From the NCBI GenBank assembly GCA_964566965.1, contig CAZMKO010000041.1, positions 1-21,324 on the forward strand: a DNA stretch of 21,324 nt, given 5' to 3'. The DNA is from Oleiagrimonas sp964566965. Its GTDB lineage: Bacteria; Pseudomonadota; Gammaproteobacteria; Xanthomonadales; Rhodanobacteraceae. The notes beneath the pieces were generated by a model. It saw only the letters and a list, made by a program, of their open reading frames with translations. It did no database searches and was not told the DNA's origin. Of this stretch, positions 7,632-15,490 are shown in pieces. The position numbers and the translations under genes were made by a program. Each line of letters begins with the position of its first letter. Position 1 is the stretch's first letter.

Positions 7632-8458
7632 GCCGCCACCTGTGGCGGCAGGCCGGCATCGTGCCAGCGCGCCTGGATCGCACGCGTCACCGGCCCGACC
7701 GGCCAGCGATGCAGGTCCAGCGCACAGACCGGCACCACGCCGCGCACGGCGGAGGTGATGAACACCTCGTCGGCCGCTCGCAACGCGTCCAGCGACAGGT
7801 CGCCGACACTGGCGTCGGGGTGCCGCGCCAGCACTTCGGCACGCGCCGTGCCGGCCACGCCGCAACGCCGCAGGTCCGGCGTATGCAGGCGCCCGTCGCG
7901 CACGGCGAACACGTTGGCGGCGGTGGCGCCTATCACGCGGTTGTCCAGGTCGAGCATCAAGCCTTCATCCACACTGTCATCGTGCCATTCGTTGCGCGCC
8001 AGCACCTGTTCCAACCGGTTCAGGTGTTTCAACCCGGCCAACGCCGGCTGTGCGGCGAGACGGGTCCGACACACGCGCAATCGCAGTCCCTGATGGTACC
8101 AATCCGGCCGCGGCGGGGGGAGCGCGGCGGCGCTGACGATGCAGGTCGGCGTGACCGGATCGGGGGCCGCGTAGCCGCGCGGCCCGACGCCACGGGTAAG
8201 GGTCAGGCGCACCACGGCCGTGGCGAGCCCGTCGGCGGCCGCACGCACCTCCGCGAGCAGCCACGCCGGTACCGGCGCCGGCAGACCCAGGTGCCGGCAA
8301 CCCTCGGCCAGGCGCATCATGTGCCGTGGCCACAACGGCGCCTGGCCGTCACGCAGCCAGATCGTCTCGAACAGGCCGTCGCCGTAGCACAGGCCCCGGT
8401 CGTCGGGCGCCAGCGTGGCGTCAGGCCTGCCGTTGATGCGCCGGCGTGTCGTCGTCAT
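7628..8458 (-). CDS. pabC: Aminodeoxychorismate lyase
   Basis: PabC is a fold-type IV PLP enzyme that splits 4-amino-4-deoxychorismate into p-aminobenzoate and pyruvate for folate synthesis. The 276-residue protein has DRGLCYGDGLFET at 20-32 and the PLP-binding lysine K144 in GLKHLNRLEQ. At the position where E. coli PabC has the glutamate contacting the PLP ring nitrogen (VTECCAANLF), this protein has glycine, G177 in VIGATAANVF. The reading was checked on the DNA near 7920-7935. Related fold-type IV enzymes or a recalibrated PabC could explain this. Its start overlaps pabB by 38 bases and its stop overlaps mltG, so pabB-pabC-mltG are coupled. The position after pabB supports the PabC name. 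Confidence 0.9.
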   Translation of the reverse strand: MTTTRRRINGRPDATLAPDDRGLCYGDGLFETIWLRDGQAPLWPRHMMRLAEGCRHLGLPAPVPAWLLAEVRAAADGLATAVVRLTLTRGVGPRGYAAPDPVTPTCIVSAAALPPPRPDWYHQGLRLRVCRTRLAAQPALAGLKHLNRLEQVLARNEWHDDSVDEGLMLDLDNRVIGATAANVFAVRDGRLHTPDLRRCGVAGTARAEVLARHPDASVGDLSLDALRAADEVFITSAVRGVVPVCALDLHRWPVGPVTRAIQARWHDAGLPPQVAA

Positions 8459-9839
8459 CGCGGATCTCCAGTGCGCGGATCAAGCCGCGTGCCTTGGCGC
8501 GGGTTTCCTCGAGCTCGTTCCCGGCCACCGAATCGACCACGATACCCGCTCCGGCCCGAAAACGGGCCCGCCGACCCGCCACCGCGAGACTGCGGATCAG
8601 GATATTGAGATCCATGTCGCCGTTGCGGTCGAGGTAACCGATGCTGCCGGTGTAGGCGCCGCGCCCCTCGCCTTCCAGCGCGGCGATGATCTGCATGCAG
8701 CGCACCTTGGGGCAACCGGTGATGGTGCCTCCGGGAAACGTCGCCGCGATCACCTCTCCCGGCGTGACCTCGTCGCGCAACGTGCCGCTGACGTGCGACA
8801 CCAGGTGATGCACGTGGGCGTAGCTTTCCACCGTCATCAATTCATCGACACGCACCGTGCCGGGCCGGCACACGCGGCCGAGATCATTGCGCTCCAGATC
8901 CACCAGCATGACGTGCTCGGCGCGCTCCTTGGGGTGGCCACGCAACTCGGCGACGCGCCCGGCGTCGTCGTCGCCGGTGCGCCGCGGGCGGGTGCCGGCA
9001 ATCGGACGGGTATCGACATGCCGATCGCGCACGCTGACCAGCCGTTCCGGCGACGAGCTGACCACGGCCCAGTCGGGCTGTTGCCACAAGGCGGCGAACG
9101 GCGCCGGGTTGGCACGGCGCAGCGCCGTGTACAACGCGGCGGGCTCGACATCGCCCTCGAACGTCACGTCCCAGGCCCGCGACAGGTTGGCCTGGAACAC
9201 GTCGCCGGCACGCAAGTGCTCATGCGCCGCGCGCACGGCGTCCAGATAACGTTGCGGCGTTTCCTCGCGCAACCGGAGCGGCGGTGGGCAGGCCGGAAGC
9301 GGCCGCCGCGAGGCCTCGATGTCCGCACGCATTCGGCCCAGCAACGCGGCCTGCCCGGCCTCGGCGACGAGCCAGGTGCATCCGTCCCGGTGATCGCGAA
9401 TGACAGCCGCCGGACAACGCAACGCCAGCGCCACGGGCGTCGCGTCGGGACACGGCGGCAGGCGCAGGCTCGGCTCGATGCAGGCGGCCAGCTCATAGCC
9501 CAGTAACAGGGCCCAGCCGCCGTGGAACGGGAGGTCGTCGGCACCGCGCGGCGCACGCGCCTGCCGCCAGTCGGCATCCAGGGCGGCAAGGAAGTCCGGG
9601 TTGTCGAGCGCGACGCCGTCGCGGCTCAGCACGCCGTCCGGATGCAGACGCAGCTCGCTCTGCGGGAACCCGGGCAGCAGGTCCCAGCGCGAGGTGGCCG
9701 TGCCGTGCGCGACACTTTCCAGCAGGCACGGATAACGTGCCGGGAACGCGGCGGCCAGCGCGGCCAGGTCGACCCGCTCCGGCATCCTGCATGCAAGAAA
9801 GGGTGCGGCGGATGCCGCACCGGAGTCTGGCTTGCCCAT
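8421..9839 (-). CDS. pabB: Aminodeoxychorismate synthase component I
   Basis: PabB aminates chorismate to 4-amino-4-deoxychorismate, using ammonia from a PabA amidotransferase that is not in this window. The product has 472 residues from the ATG at 9839. The chorismate-binding domain fills about 195-460: AGDVFQANLSR, PIAGTRPRR (279-287), ERNDLGRV, and PGGTITGCPK (369-378). The E. coli enzyme has PIKGT with a catalytic lysine; here alanine A281 replaces it, as in TrpE and in the known PIAGT class of PabB. The start is uncertain. An ATG at 9785 (MPERVDLAALAAAF) would leave the preceding hairpin outside the gene, while the ATG at 9839 starts 9 bases after fabF. Neither has a good ribosome binding site. 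Anthranilate synthase is less likely given pabC next to it. Confidence 0.93.
   Translation of the reverse strand: MGKPDSGAASAAPFLACRMPERVDLAALAAAFPARYPCLLESVAHGTATSRWDLLPGFPQSELRLHPDGVLSRDGVALDNPDFLAALDADWRQARAPRGADDLPFHGGWALLLGYELAACIEPSLRLPPCPDATPVALALRCPAAVIRDHRDGCTWLVAEAGQAALLGRMRADIEASRRPLPACPPPLRLREETPQRYLDAVRAAHEHLRAGDVFQANLSRAWDVTFEGDVEPAALYTALRRANPAPFAALWQQPDWAVVSSSPERLVSVRDRHVDTRPIAGTRPRRTGDDDAGRVAELRGHPKERAEHVMLVDLERNDLGRVCRPGTVRVDELMTVESYAHVHHLVSHVSGTLRDEVTPGEVIAATFPGGTITGCPKVRCMQIIAALEGEGRGAYTGSIGYLDRNGDMDLNILIRSLAVAGRRARFRAGAGIVVDSVAGNELEETRAKARGLIRALEIRDDDDTPAHQRQA
9795..9821 (-). terminator. Hairpin with short T-rich tail after fabF
   Basis: On the minus strand the perfect 8-base stem GGTGCGGC / GCCGCACC with loop ATCC is followed by CTTTCTT, 27 bases after the fabF stop. 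It could end or weaken transcription between fabF and pabB. If pabB starts at 9839 the hairpin lies inside its first codons, which makes the 9785 start worth considering. Confidence 0.45.
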
Positions 9840-9848
9840 GTCGTCGCG

Positions 9849-11087
9849 TCAGGCGCGACGGAAAACCAGCGTGGCGTTGGTACCGCCGAAGCCGAACGAG
9901 TTGGACACCACCACGTTTGCCTTGGCTTCGCGCGCGGTATGCGGCACGAAGTCCAGGTCGCAGCCCTCGCCGGGTTCGTCCAGATTGATGGTCGGCGGGA
10001 TGACACCGTCGCGCATGGCAAGAATGGAGAAGATCGCCTCCACGCCGCCAGCGGCACCCAGCAGATGGCCGGTCATGGATTTGGTCGAACTCATCATCAA
10101 CTTGCGGGCGTCATCGCCGAAGACCCGCTTGGCGGCGTCCACCTCGGCCAGGTCGCCCTGCGGCGTCGAGGTGCCGTGGGCATTGATGTAGTCGACCTCG
10201 GACGGGTCGACACCGGCATCGTCCAACGCGTGCTGCATGCAGCGGCCGGGACCTTCGCCACCCGGGCTCGGTCCGGTCATGTGGTGGGCATCGCCACTCA
10301 TGCCGAAGCCGGACAGTTCGGCGTAGATGGTGGCGCCACGCGCCTTGGCGTGCTCGTATTCCTCCAGCAGCAGCACACCGGCACCGTCGGACAGCACGAA
10401 GCCGTCGCGCGCCGTGTCCCAGGGACGGCTGGCCTTCTCCGGCTCGTCGTTGCGCGTGGACATGGCCTTGGCCGAGCAAAACCCGCCCACGGCGGTGCCG
10501 GTGGTCGCGAATTCCGCGCCGCCGGCCAGCATGGCGTCGGCATCGCCGTACTGGATGGTGCGCATGGCCAGGCCGAGGTTGTGCGTGGCCGTGGAGCAGG
10601 CCGTCACGCAGGCGATGTTGGGGCCCTTGATACCGAGCATGATCGACAGCTGCCCGGAGACCATGTTGATGATGGAGCTGGGCACGAAGAACGGCGAAAT
10701 GCGCCGCGGCCCGCGCTCGTGGAAATCGATGCTGGTGCGTTCGATGGTATGCAGGCCGCCGATACCGGCACCCACGGCCACACCGATGCGGTCGGCGTTG
10801 GCCTCGGTGATCTCGTAGCCCGAATCGGCCAGGGCCTGCATCCCCGCGGCAATGCCGTAGTGGATGAACGGGTCCATTTTCTTGAGATCCTTGCGCGCGA
10901 TGTACTGCTCGGGATCGAAACCGCGCACCTCACCGGAAATGCGGGTGGGAAACTCGCTGGCATCAAAATGGGTGATCGGCCCGATGCCGCTCTTGCCGGC
11001 CGTGATGTTGGCCCAGGCCGTGGCCACGTCGTTGCCCACGGGGCTGACCATGCCCATGCCGGTGACTACCACGCGTCGCTTGCTCAT
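9849..11087 (-). CDS. fabF: Beta-ketoacyl-ACP synthase II
   Basis: FabF condenses malonyl-ACP with acyl-ACP to extend fatty acids by two carbons. The 412-residue protein has the full Cys-His-His triad: C164 in VTACSTATH, H304 in NAHGTSTPQGD and H341 in KSMTGHLLGAAG. The C-terminal FGFGGTNATLVF is typical. The length matches E. coli FabF (413). The start ATG at 11087 has GGAAG nine bases upstream. It follows acpP by 163 bases that contain a terminator, so its expression probably relies on read-through or a local promoter that I could not define. Confidence 0.97.
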   Translation of the reverse strand: MSKRRVVVTGMGMVSPVGNDVATAWANITAGKSGIGPITHFDASEFPTRISGEVRGFDPEQYIARKDLKKMDPFIHYGIAAGMQALADSGYEITEANADRIGVAVGAGIGGLHTIERTSIDFHERGPRRISPFFVPSSIINMVSGQLSIMLGIKGPNIACVTACSTATHNLGLAMRTIQYGDADAMLAGGAEFATTGTAVGGFCSAKAMSTRNDEPEKASRPWDTARDGFVLSDGAGVLLLEEYEHAKARGATIYAELSGFGMSGDAHHMTGPSPGGEGPGRCMQHALDDAGVDPSEVDYINAHGTSTPQGDLAEVDAAKRVFGDDARKLMMSSTKSMTGHLLGAAGGVEAIFSILAMRDGVIPPTINLDEPGEGCDLDFVPHTAREAKANVVVSNSFGFGGTNATLVFRRA

Positions 11088-11150
11088 GCTTGTTTTCTTC
11101 CGTCAATACGCACCATCCAACCATACGCGGGCGCAGGTTGTCATGGGCAG

Positions 11151-11180
11151 AAACACAAACTGCGCCGAATGGCGCAGTTT
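11151..11180 (-). terminator. Rho-independent terminator after acpP
   Basis: A perfect 10-base stem (AAACTGCGCC / GGCGCAGTTT) with a 4-base loop lies 70 bases after the acpP stop. On the minus strand it is followed by GTGTTT, continuing the T-rich tail. It should release most acpP transcripts before fabF. Confidence 0.8.
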
Positions 11181-11250
11181 GCATGGATGGAGGACCACAA
11201 GGCGATGGCCCCGACACTGAACCGGTGGCCAGGCCTGCATGGCCGTCACA

Positions 11251-11490
11251 TCAGGCCTCGGAATGCGCCTTGATGTAATCGACAGCCTGCTGGACAGTGG
11301 TGATCTTTTCCGCTTCCTCGTCGGGAATCTCGGTCTCGAACTCTTCCTCGAGCGCCATCACCAGCTCGACGGTGTCCAGCGAATCGGCGCCCAGATCATC
11401 CACAAACGAGGCGGTATTCGTGACCTCGTCTTCCTTCACGCCCAGTTGTTCGACGACGATCTTCTTGACGCGCTCTTCGATGGTACTCAT
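11251..11490 (-). CDS. acpP: Acyl carrier protein
   Basis: AcpP carries the growing acyl chain on a 4'-phosphopantetheine arm during fatty acid synthesis. The 79-residue acidic protein has the attachment serine S37 in GADSLDTVELVM, and helices typical of bacterial ACP. Length and sequence closely follow E. coli AcpP. The start ATG at 11490 is preceded by GGGAGG about ten bases upstream, a strong site. It lies between fabG and fabF but has its own promoter and a terminator on each side, as expected for one of the most abundant proteins in the cell. Confidence 0.98.
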   Translation of the reverse strand: MSTIEERVKKIVVEQLGVKEDEVTNTASFVDDLGADSLDTVELVMALEEEFETEIPDEEAEKITTVQQAVDYIKAHSEA

Positions 11491-11525
11491 AGGTTTTTAA
11501 CCTCCCAAGGGGAAAAAGCCGGCGC

Positions 11526-11554
11526 ATTGTAGTGGCAAATGAGAACGCTCGCCA
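11526..11554 (-). promoter_or_regulatory. Probable sigma-70 promoter of acpP
   Basis: TACAAT (-10, five of six consensus bases, 11526-11531) lies 17 bases downstream of TGGCGA (-35, three of six, 11549-11554). The start of transcription would be near 11519, giving an mRNA leader of about 28 bases that holds the ribosome binding site. It lies past the fabG terminator, so acpP can be transcribed separately. Confidence 0.6.
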
Positions 11555-11624
11555 GCCACCAGCTGTGGTTGATCAACCTGTCCGCAGCGGCCAGGCCATA
11601 AAAAAAGAATGGTGATTGTCTCGC

Positions 11625-11645
11625 AAAAAACGGCCGCTGGCGACC
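11625..11645 (-). terminator. Rho-independent terminator between fabG and acpP
   Basis: On the minus strand GGTCGCCAGCGGCC folds into a 5-base stem (one G-U pair) with loop CCAG, then G and six Ts. It lies about 104 bases after the fabG stop. The stem is short but the T-run is clean. A further T7 run (11600-11606) follows without a stem of its own. Confidence 0.6.
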
Positions 11646-11748
11646 TCCATCCTCACGAAACGCCACACACCCTCGCCGGGCGGTGGCCACACCTTCACAA
11701 GGTGGCGATTGTACCAGATGTCCACGGCGTTTCCGGCCATGACCACGG

Positions 11749-12492
11749 TCACGGCATGTACATGCCTCCGTTGACATGCAGCGTCTCGCCGGTGATGTAG
11801 GCCGCGGCCGGCGAGGCCAGGAAGGCCACCGCACGGGCCACGTCCTCCGGTTCGCCCAGTCGGCCCAGGGCGATCTGCGCCTCCAGGGTCTGGCGCTGAT
11901 CGTCGCCGAGCGCGCGCGTCATGTCGGTGTCGATGAAACCCGGCGCGACCACGTTGGCAGTAATGCCGCGCGAGCCGACCTCGCGCGCCAGCGATTTGGA
12001 AAACGCGATGATGCCGGCCTTGGCCGCCGCATAGTTGGCCTGGCCCGGATTGCCGAGCAGGCCGACCACCGAGGCGATGGAGATGATGCGCCCCTTGCGC
12101 GCCTTCATCATGCCGCGCATCACCGCCTTGGACATGCGATAGACCGAAGTGAGATTGGTGTCGATGATGGCCTGCCAGTCCTCGTCCTTCATGCGCATCA
12201 GCAGCTGGTCGCGGGTGATGCCGGCGTTGTTGACCAGGATCGAGACCGCGCCGAATTCCTTGCCGATGCCGTCGATCAGCGCCTTGACGCTGTCGGCATC
12301 GGTGACATCCAGCACGCGTCCCTGCCCGCCGTGGCCGGCCAGGCGCTCGCCGATGGCGGCGGCACCCTTGTCGCTGGTCGCGGTACCGATGACGGTGGCG
12401 CCGGCGGCGGCCAGTTCGTCGGCGATCGCCGCGCCGATGCCACGGCTGGCACCGGTGACCAGCGTGATCTCGCCTTCCAGGGGTTTGTTCAT
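11749..12492 (-). CDS. fabG: 3-oxoacyl-ACP reductase
   Basis: FabG is the NADPH-dependent reductase that turns 3-ketoacyl-ACP into 3-hydroxyacyl-ACP. The 247-residue short-chain dehydrogenase has the nucleotide motif TGASRGIG at 13-20, NNAG at 88-91, and the catalytic S141, Y154 and K158 (YAAAK). The end GGMYMP is the usual FabG C-terminus. The start ATG at 12492 is preceded by GAGG ten bases upstream. The gap to fabD upstream (173 bases) contains several hairpins. A terminator follows before acpP. Confidence 0.97.
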   Translation of the reverse strand: MNKPLEGEITLVTGASRGIGAAIADELAAAGATVIGTATSDKGAAAIGERLAGHGGQGRVLDVTDADSVKALIDGIGKEFGAVSILVNNAGITRDQLLMRMKDEDWQAIIDTNLTSVYRMSKAVMRGMMKARKGRIISIASVVGLLGNPGQANYAAAKAGIIAFSKSLAREVGSRGITANVVAPGFIDTDMTRALGDDQRQTLEAQIALGRLGEPEDVARAVAFLASPAAAYITGETLHVNGGMYMP

Positions 12493-12530
12493 GAAAAAGA
12501 TTCCTCAGCAGCCAACATGGGTGTGCAGAA

Positions 12531-12548
12531 GGTGGGCCTTGGCCCACC
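12531..12548. repeat. REP-like palindrome between fabD and fabG
   Basis: GGTGGGC-CTTG-GCCCACC is a perfect palindrome sharing the core GTGGGCCTTG(G/A)CCCAC with the element at 15619-15652. Two more small inverted repeats, CAGGG/CCCTG and ACCGT/ACGGT, follow within 70 bases. Its position after fabD could also let it act as a weak stop or a processing site in the mRNA. Confidence 0.55.
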
Positions 12549-12665
12549 ATCACGGGGATCAGACGCCACAAGCGGGCACCGTGGGAACGGTACACCAGGG
12601 CCTACCCTGTCCGGCTCGCCCTTGAGTGTGGCAGTCATGCCGATGGCCTCGTGTCGATGATGAAG

Positions 12666-13604
12666 TCAGGACCACTCGGCCAGGGCCTTCTCCAGCGCTT
12701 CGGGTGTCCCCAGCGCCATGCCCTTGATGGACCGGTCGATGCGCTTGCCCAGACCGGTCAGCACCTTGCCGGGGCCGCACTCGGCCATGTCCGATGTCCC
12801 GCGCGACAGCACGCGGCGCACGCAATCACTCCAGCGCACCGGCATGTAGAGCTGGCGCTTGAGCGCGTCACGGATCGCGCCGACGTCGCCGGCCACGTCG
12901 GCGTCGACATTCTGCACCACCGGAACCCGTGGCGCGTGCCAGGTCACGGCCTCCAGACGCTCGGCCAGCTTGTCGGCGGCCTCGCGCATCAACGCGGTGT
13001 GTGAGGGGACGGAAACCGCCAGCTTGACGGTTTTCTTCACGCCCATGTCGGCCAGCTTCGCCAGCGCACGGTCGACCGCATCGGCATGACCGGCGATCAC
13101 CACCTGGCCCGGCGAGTTGTAGTTGGCCGGCGCCACCACCTGGCCGTCGGCAACCTCGCGGCACACCTCGGCGATGCGCTCGTCATCCCCGCCCAGCACC
13201 GCCGCCATGGCGCCCACGCCAACCGGTACCGCGGCCTGCATCAGGCGTCCACGTTCGGCCACCAGCGACGCGGCATCGACCAGGTCCAGCGCACCGGCAC
13301 ACACCAGTGCCGAGTACTCGCCCAGGCTGTGGCCAGCCATGCAGTCCGGCTGCGCGCCGCCCAGCTTCTGCCACACGCGCCACACCGCGACACTCGCCGC
13401 AAGCAGGGCCGGCTGGGTATTTTCGGTGCTGTTGAGCTTGTCCTCCGGGCCGCCCTGCGACAGCGCCCACAAGTCGACGCCGGCCCCCTCGGAGGCCTCG
13501 ATGAAGGTGGTCTGGACTTCAGGATGGGCGCCGGCCAGATCGGCCAGCATGCCGACCGACTGGGCGCCCTGGCCCGGGAATACGAAAGCAAGTGATGATG
13601 GCAT
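12666..13604 (-). CDS. fabD: Malonyl-CoA--ACP transacylase
   Basis: FabD moves malonyl from CoA to ACP to feed elongation. The 312-residue protein has the active serine S93 in GHSLGEYSAL, the carboxylate-binding arginine R118 (ERGR), and the catalytic H202 in SVPSHTALM, which match E. coli S92, R117 and H201. FPGQGAQ lies at 9-15. The start ATG at 13604 lies 6 bases after the stop of the kinase-like gene, so the two are probably coupled. The ribosome binding site is weak. Confidence 0.97.
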   Translation of the reverse strand: MPSSLAFVFPGQGAQSVGMLADLAGAHPEVQTTFIEASEGAGVDLWALSQGGPEDKLNSTENTQPALLAASVAVWRVWQKLGGAQPDCMAGHSLGEYSALVCAGALDLVDAASLVAERGRLMQAAVPVGVGAMAAVLGGDDERIAEVCREVADGQVVAPANYNSPGQVVIAGHADAVDRALAKLADMGVKKTVKLAVSVPSHTALMREAADKLAERLEAVTWHAPRVPVVQNVDADVAGDVGAIRDALKRQLYMPVRWSDCVRRVLSRGTSDMAECGPGKVLTGLGKRIDRSIKGMALGTPEALEKALAEWS

Positions 13605-13610
13605 GGATAC

Positions 13611-14408
13611 TCACAACAACTGGTGCAAAGCACGCAGAATATCCGAATCGCCGTCGGTGATGAAATCCACCAGCAGGGTCAGTGTCACAAACCAGACCAG
13701 ACGGCTGTGGTGCAGCGAGGCCACGGCCACGCCCAATGCCCGCGCACGGCGCCCGAACATCCGCGTCACGGTTTCCAGGAAACCCAGCCTCTTCGCGGTA
13801 CGGTCCACGGTCACGGCCACGTCGTTGCCGGCCTCGGGCAAGGCCCGGCCGAACATGCCTGCCAAGGCATCCACGCGACCTTCGTAATAACGTGCCACGC
13901 TGGAACTGAAAAGGAGCCAGTCGCGGGCCTGTGCCTCGGTGAGCGACATTACCTCAAGCGGATCTTCCTCGAAATCGATGAAGCCGACGCCGCTGCCCGT
14001 CATCACGATGTTGCGCGCCACGGCCTGGCCCAGGTAGGCGCCACGCCGGTGCACGTCAACCAGTGCCGCGACGCCGCGATGCACCAGGGCATCGACCTCC
14101 GAGCGGTCTTTCGCCTGCTTCAGGCAACTGGACAGGGTGGGCCCCATGTCACTCAGCAGCAACAGACGCTTGCCCTCGCCCATGACGTCCGGCACCAGTA
14201 CGCCCTGGTCGTGCAACTGGCGGATACGGCGCTGCTCCAGCTGGCGCGCCGCGTCACCATCCGGGCGCGGCGGCGAGCGCAACGGACGTACGTCGAGGCC
14301 ACCGGTCAGGCGGTTCCACACTGAAGCGACCGTACGCCGGAAACCGGCCGAACGGTCGTAGGTCTTGCACCAGGCCACACGGCCGGCAACAACAATTTTC
14401 CGGGTCAT
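13611..14408 (-). CDS. Predicted Kdo/WaaP-like kinase with C-terminal membrane segment
   Basis: This 265-residue protein looks like a small protein-kinase-fold member of the lipopolysaccharide kinase group (Kdo kinase/WaaP-like). K15 in AWCKTY fits the ATP-binding lysine, and E58 in QLEQRRI the helix C glutamate. H120 begins the catalytic loop HRRGAYLGQAVARNI, with N133 and D145 (FIDFEED) as metal ligands. The residue five before N133, normally the catalytic aspartate, is glutamine Q128. A hydrophobic stretch at 237-250 (VWFVTLTLLVDF) could anchor the C-terminus. The start ATG at 14408 has GGAGG ten bases upstream; a longer frame to 14516 is less likely. The stop lies 6 bases before fabD. No substrate can be named; a lipid, LPS core sugar or protein are possible, or it may be a pseudokinase. 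Confidence 0.75.
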   Translation of the reverse strand: MTRKIVVAGRVAWCKTYDRSAGFRRTVASVWNRLTGGLDVRPLRSPPRPDGDAARQLEQRRIRQLHDQGVLVPDVMGEGKRLLLLSDMGPTLSSCLKQAKDRSEVDALVHRGVAALVDVHRRGAYLGQAVARNIVMTGSGVGFIDFEEDPLEVMSLTEAQARDWLLFSSSVARYYEGRVDALAGMFGRALPEAGNDVAVTVDRTAKRLGFLETVTRMFGRRARALGVAVASLHHSRLVWFVTLTLLVDFITDGDSDILRALHQLL

Positions 14409-14482
14409 GGTTCCGTTTCCTCCGGACCAGGCGGAAGCCGTCGGCAACCGCACACCACCCCTACCCCGCATCCCGCGGAAAC

Positions 14483-14504
14483 GGGCGCCGCCATGGCGAC
14501 GCCC
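14483..14504 (-). terminator. Strong hairpin after fabH, weak T-run
   Basis: A 9-base stem with one G-U pair and loop CATG (GGGCGTCGC on one side, GCGGCGCCC on the other) lies 17 bases after the fabH stop. On the minus strand only GTTTCC follows, so termination may be partial. It separates fabH from the kinase-fabD pair. Confidence 0.45.
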
Positions 14505-14521
14505 GAACCGGTTCAATCAGA

Positions 14522-15490
14522 TCAATACGTCAACAATGCTGAAGCCCAGGTAAATCCGCCACCAAAAGCCTCCAGCAGCAGGTTCTGGCCGCGTTTCACC
14601 TGGCCGGAGCTGATCGCCGCGTCCAGCGCCAGAGGCACCGAGCCCGACGAGGTGTTGGCGTGCTTGTCCACGGTGACGATGACGCGCTCCATGGGCAGTT
14701 TCAGCCGCTTCGCCGTGGCCTGGATGATGCGCAGGTTGGCCTGGTGCGGAATCAGCCAGTCCACGTCCGACTCCTGCATGCCGGCGGCCTGCAGGGTCTC
14801 GCCGACCAGCGCGTCGAAGGTCTTGACCGCGATCTTGAACACCTCGCGCCCCTTCATGCGGATGCGCACGCCGTGATTGGGCTCGTCGCTGAAGCCGACG
14901 GACACCCCGACCGGGTTGTACAGCAGTTCCTTGTAGCCGCCGTCGGCATGCAGGCAAGTGGCCCGGATACCGGGCTCGTCGGAGGCCTCCAATACCACGG
15001 CGCCGGCACCGTCGCCAAACAGCACGCAGGTTTCGCGCTCGCTCCAGTCGACCATGCGGGTCAGGGTCTCGGCGCCGATCACCAGCGCTTTCTTCGCCTG
15101 ACCGGAGCGCACCATGGCGTTGGCCACACCCAGTGCATAGACGAAGCCCGAGCAAGCCGCGTTGACGTCGAATGCCGCACAGCCGTTGGCACCCAGACGG
15201 TGCTGCACGAGACAAGCCGTGGAGGGAAACACGATGTCCGGCGTGGTCGTGCCCAGTACCAGCAGGTCCAGCTCGGAGGCCTTGACGCCGGCGCGCTCCA
15301 AGGCCTGTTTCGCGGCGCGAAACGCCAAGTCGCCGGTGGTCTCGCCATCGGCGGCGATATGCCGCTCCCGGATGCCGGTGCGAGTGCGGATCCATTCGTC
15401 GCTGGTGTCGACGATTTTTTCCAGATCGGCATTGGTCATCACGCGTTCGGGCAACGCGCTGCCAGTGGCGATGATGCGTGCGTAAGTCAG
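14522..15490 (-). CDS. fabH: Beta-ketoacyl-ACP synthase III, probable CTG or ATT start
   Basis: FabH starts fatty acid synthesis by condensing an acyl-CoA primer with malonyl-ACP; its primer choice decides between straight and branched chains. Read from CTG at 15490 the product is 322 residues, with C113 (AACSG), H249 (IPHQAN) and N279 (HANTSSGS). This fits E. coli C112, H244, N274 and 317 residues. No ATG, GTG or TTG lies at the expected place. AAGGGG precedes CTG by seven bases, or ATT at 15493 by four. Upstream in-frame candidates are TTG at 15526 and GTG at 15562; they add 12 or 24 residues that do not resemble FabH (SNPLSPTAHARR). The only internal ATG nearby (RVMTNADLEK) is too late. 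The enzyme is certain, the start is not. Confidence 0.95.
   Translation of the reverse strand: MTYARIIATGSALPERVMTNADLEKIVDTSDEWIRTRTGIRERHIAADGETTGDLAFRAAKQALERAGVKASELDLLVLGTTTPDIVFPSTACLVQHRLGANGCAAFDVNAACSGFVYALGVANAMVRSGQAKKALVIGAETLTRMVDWSERETCVLFGDGAGAVVLEASDEPGIRATCLHADGGYKELLYNPVGVSVGFSDEPNHGVRIRMKGREVFKIAVKTFDALVGETLQAAGMQESDVDWLIPHQANLRIIQATAKRLKLPMERVIVTVDKHANTSSGSVPLALDAAISSGQVKRGQNLLLEAFGGGFTWASALLTY

Noticed and set aside
11585..11639. 8-base inverted repeat CAGCGGCC / GGCCGCTG flanking two A/T runs
   Set aside because: The 39-base loop makes a functional long hairpin doubtful; one arm is better explained as part of the local terminator at 11625-11645.
11708..11716. Extended -10 sequence TGGTACAAT downstream of fabG
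   Set aside because: No -35 element is present and the transcript would meet the terminator at 11625-11645; the better acpP promoter lies past that terminator.
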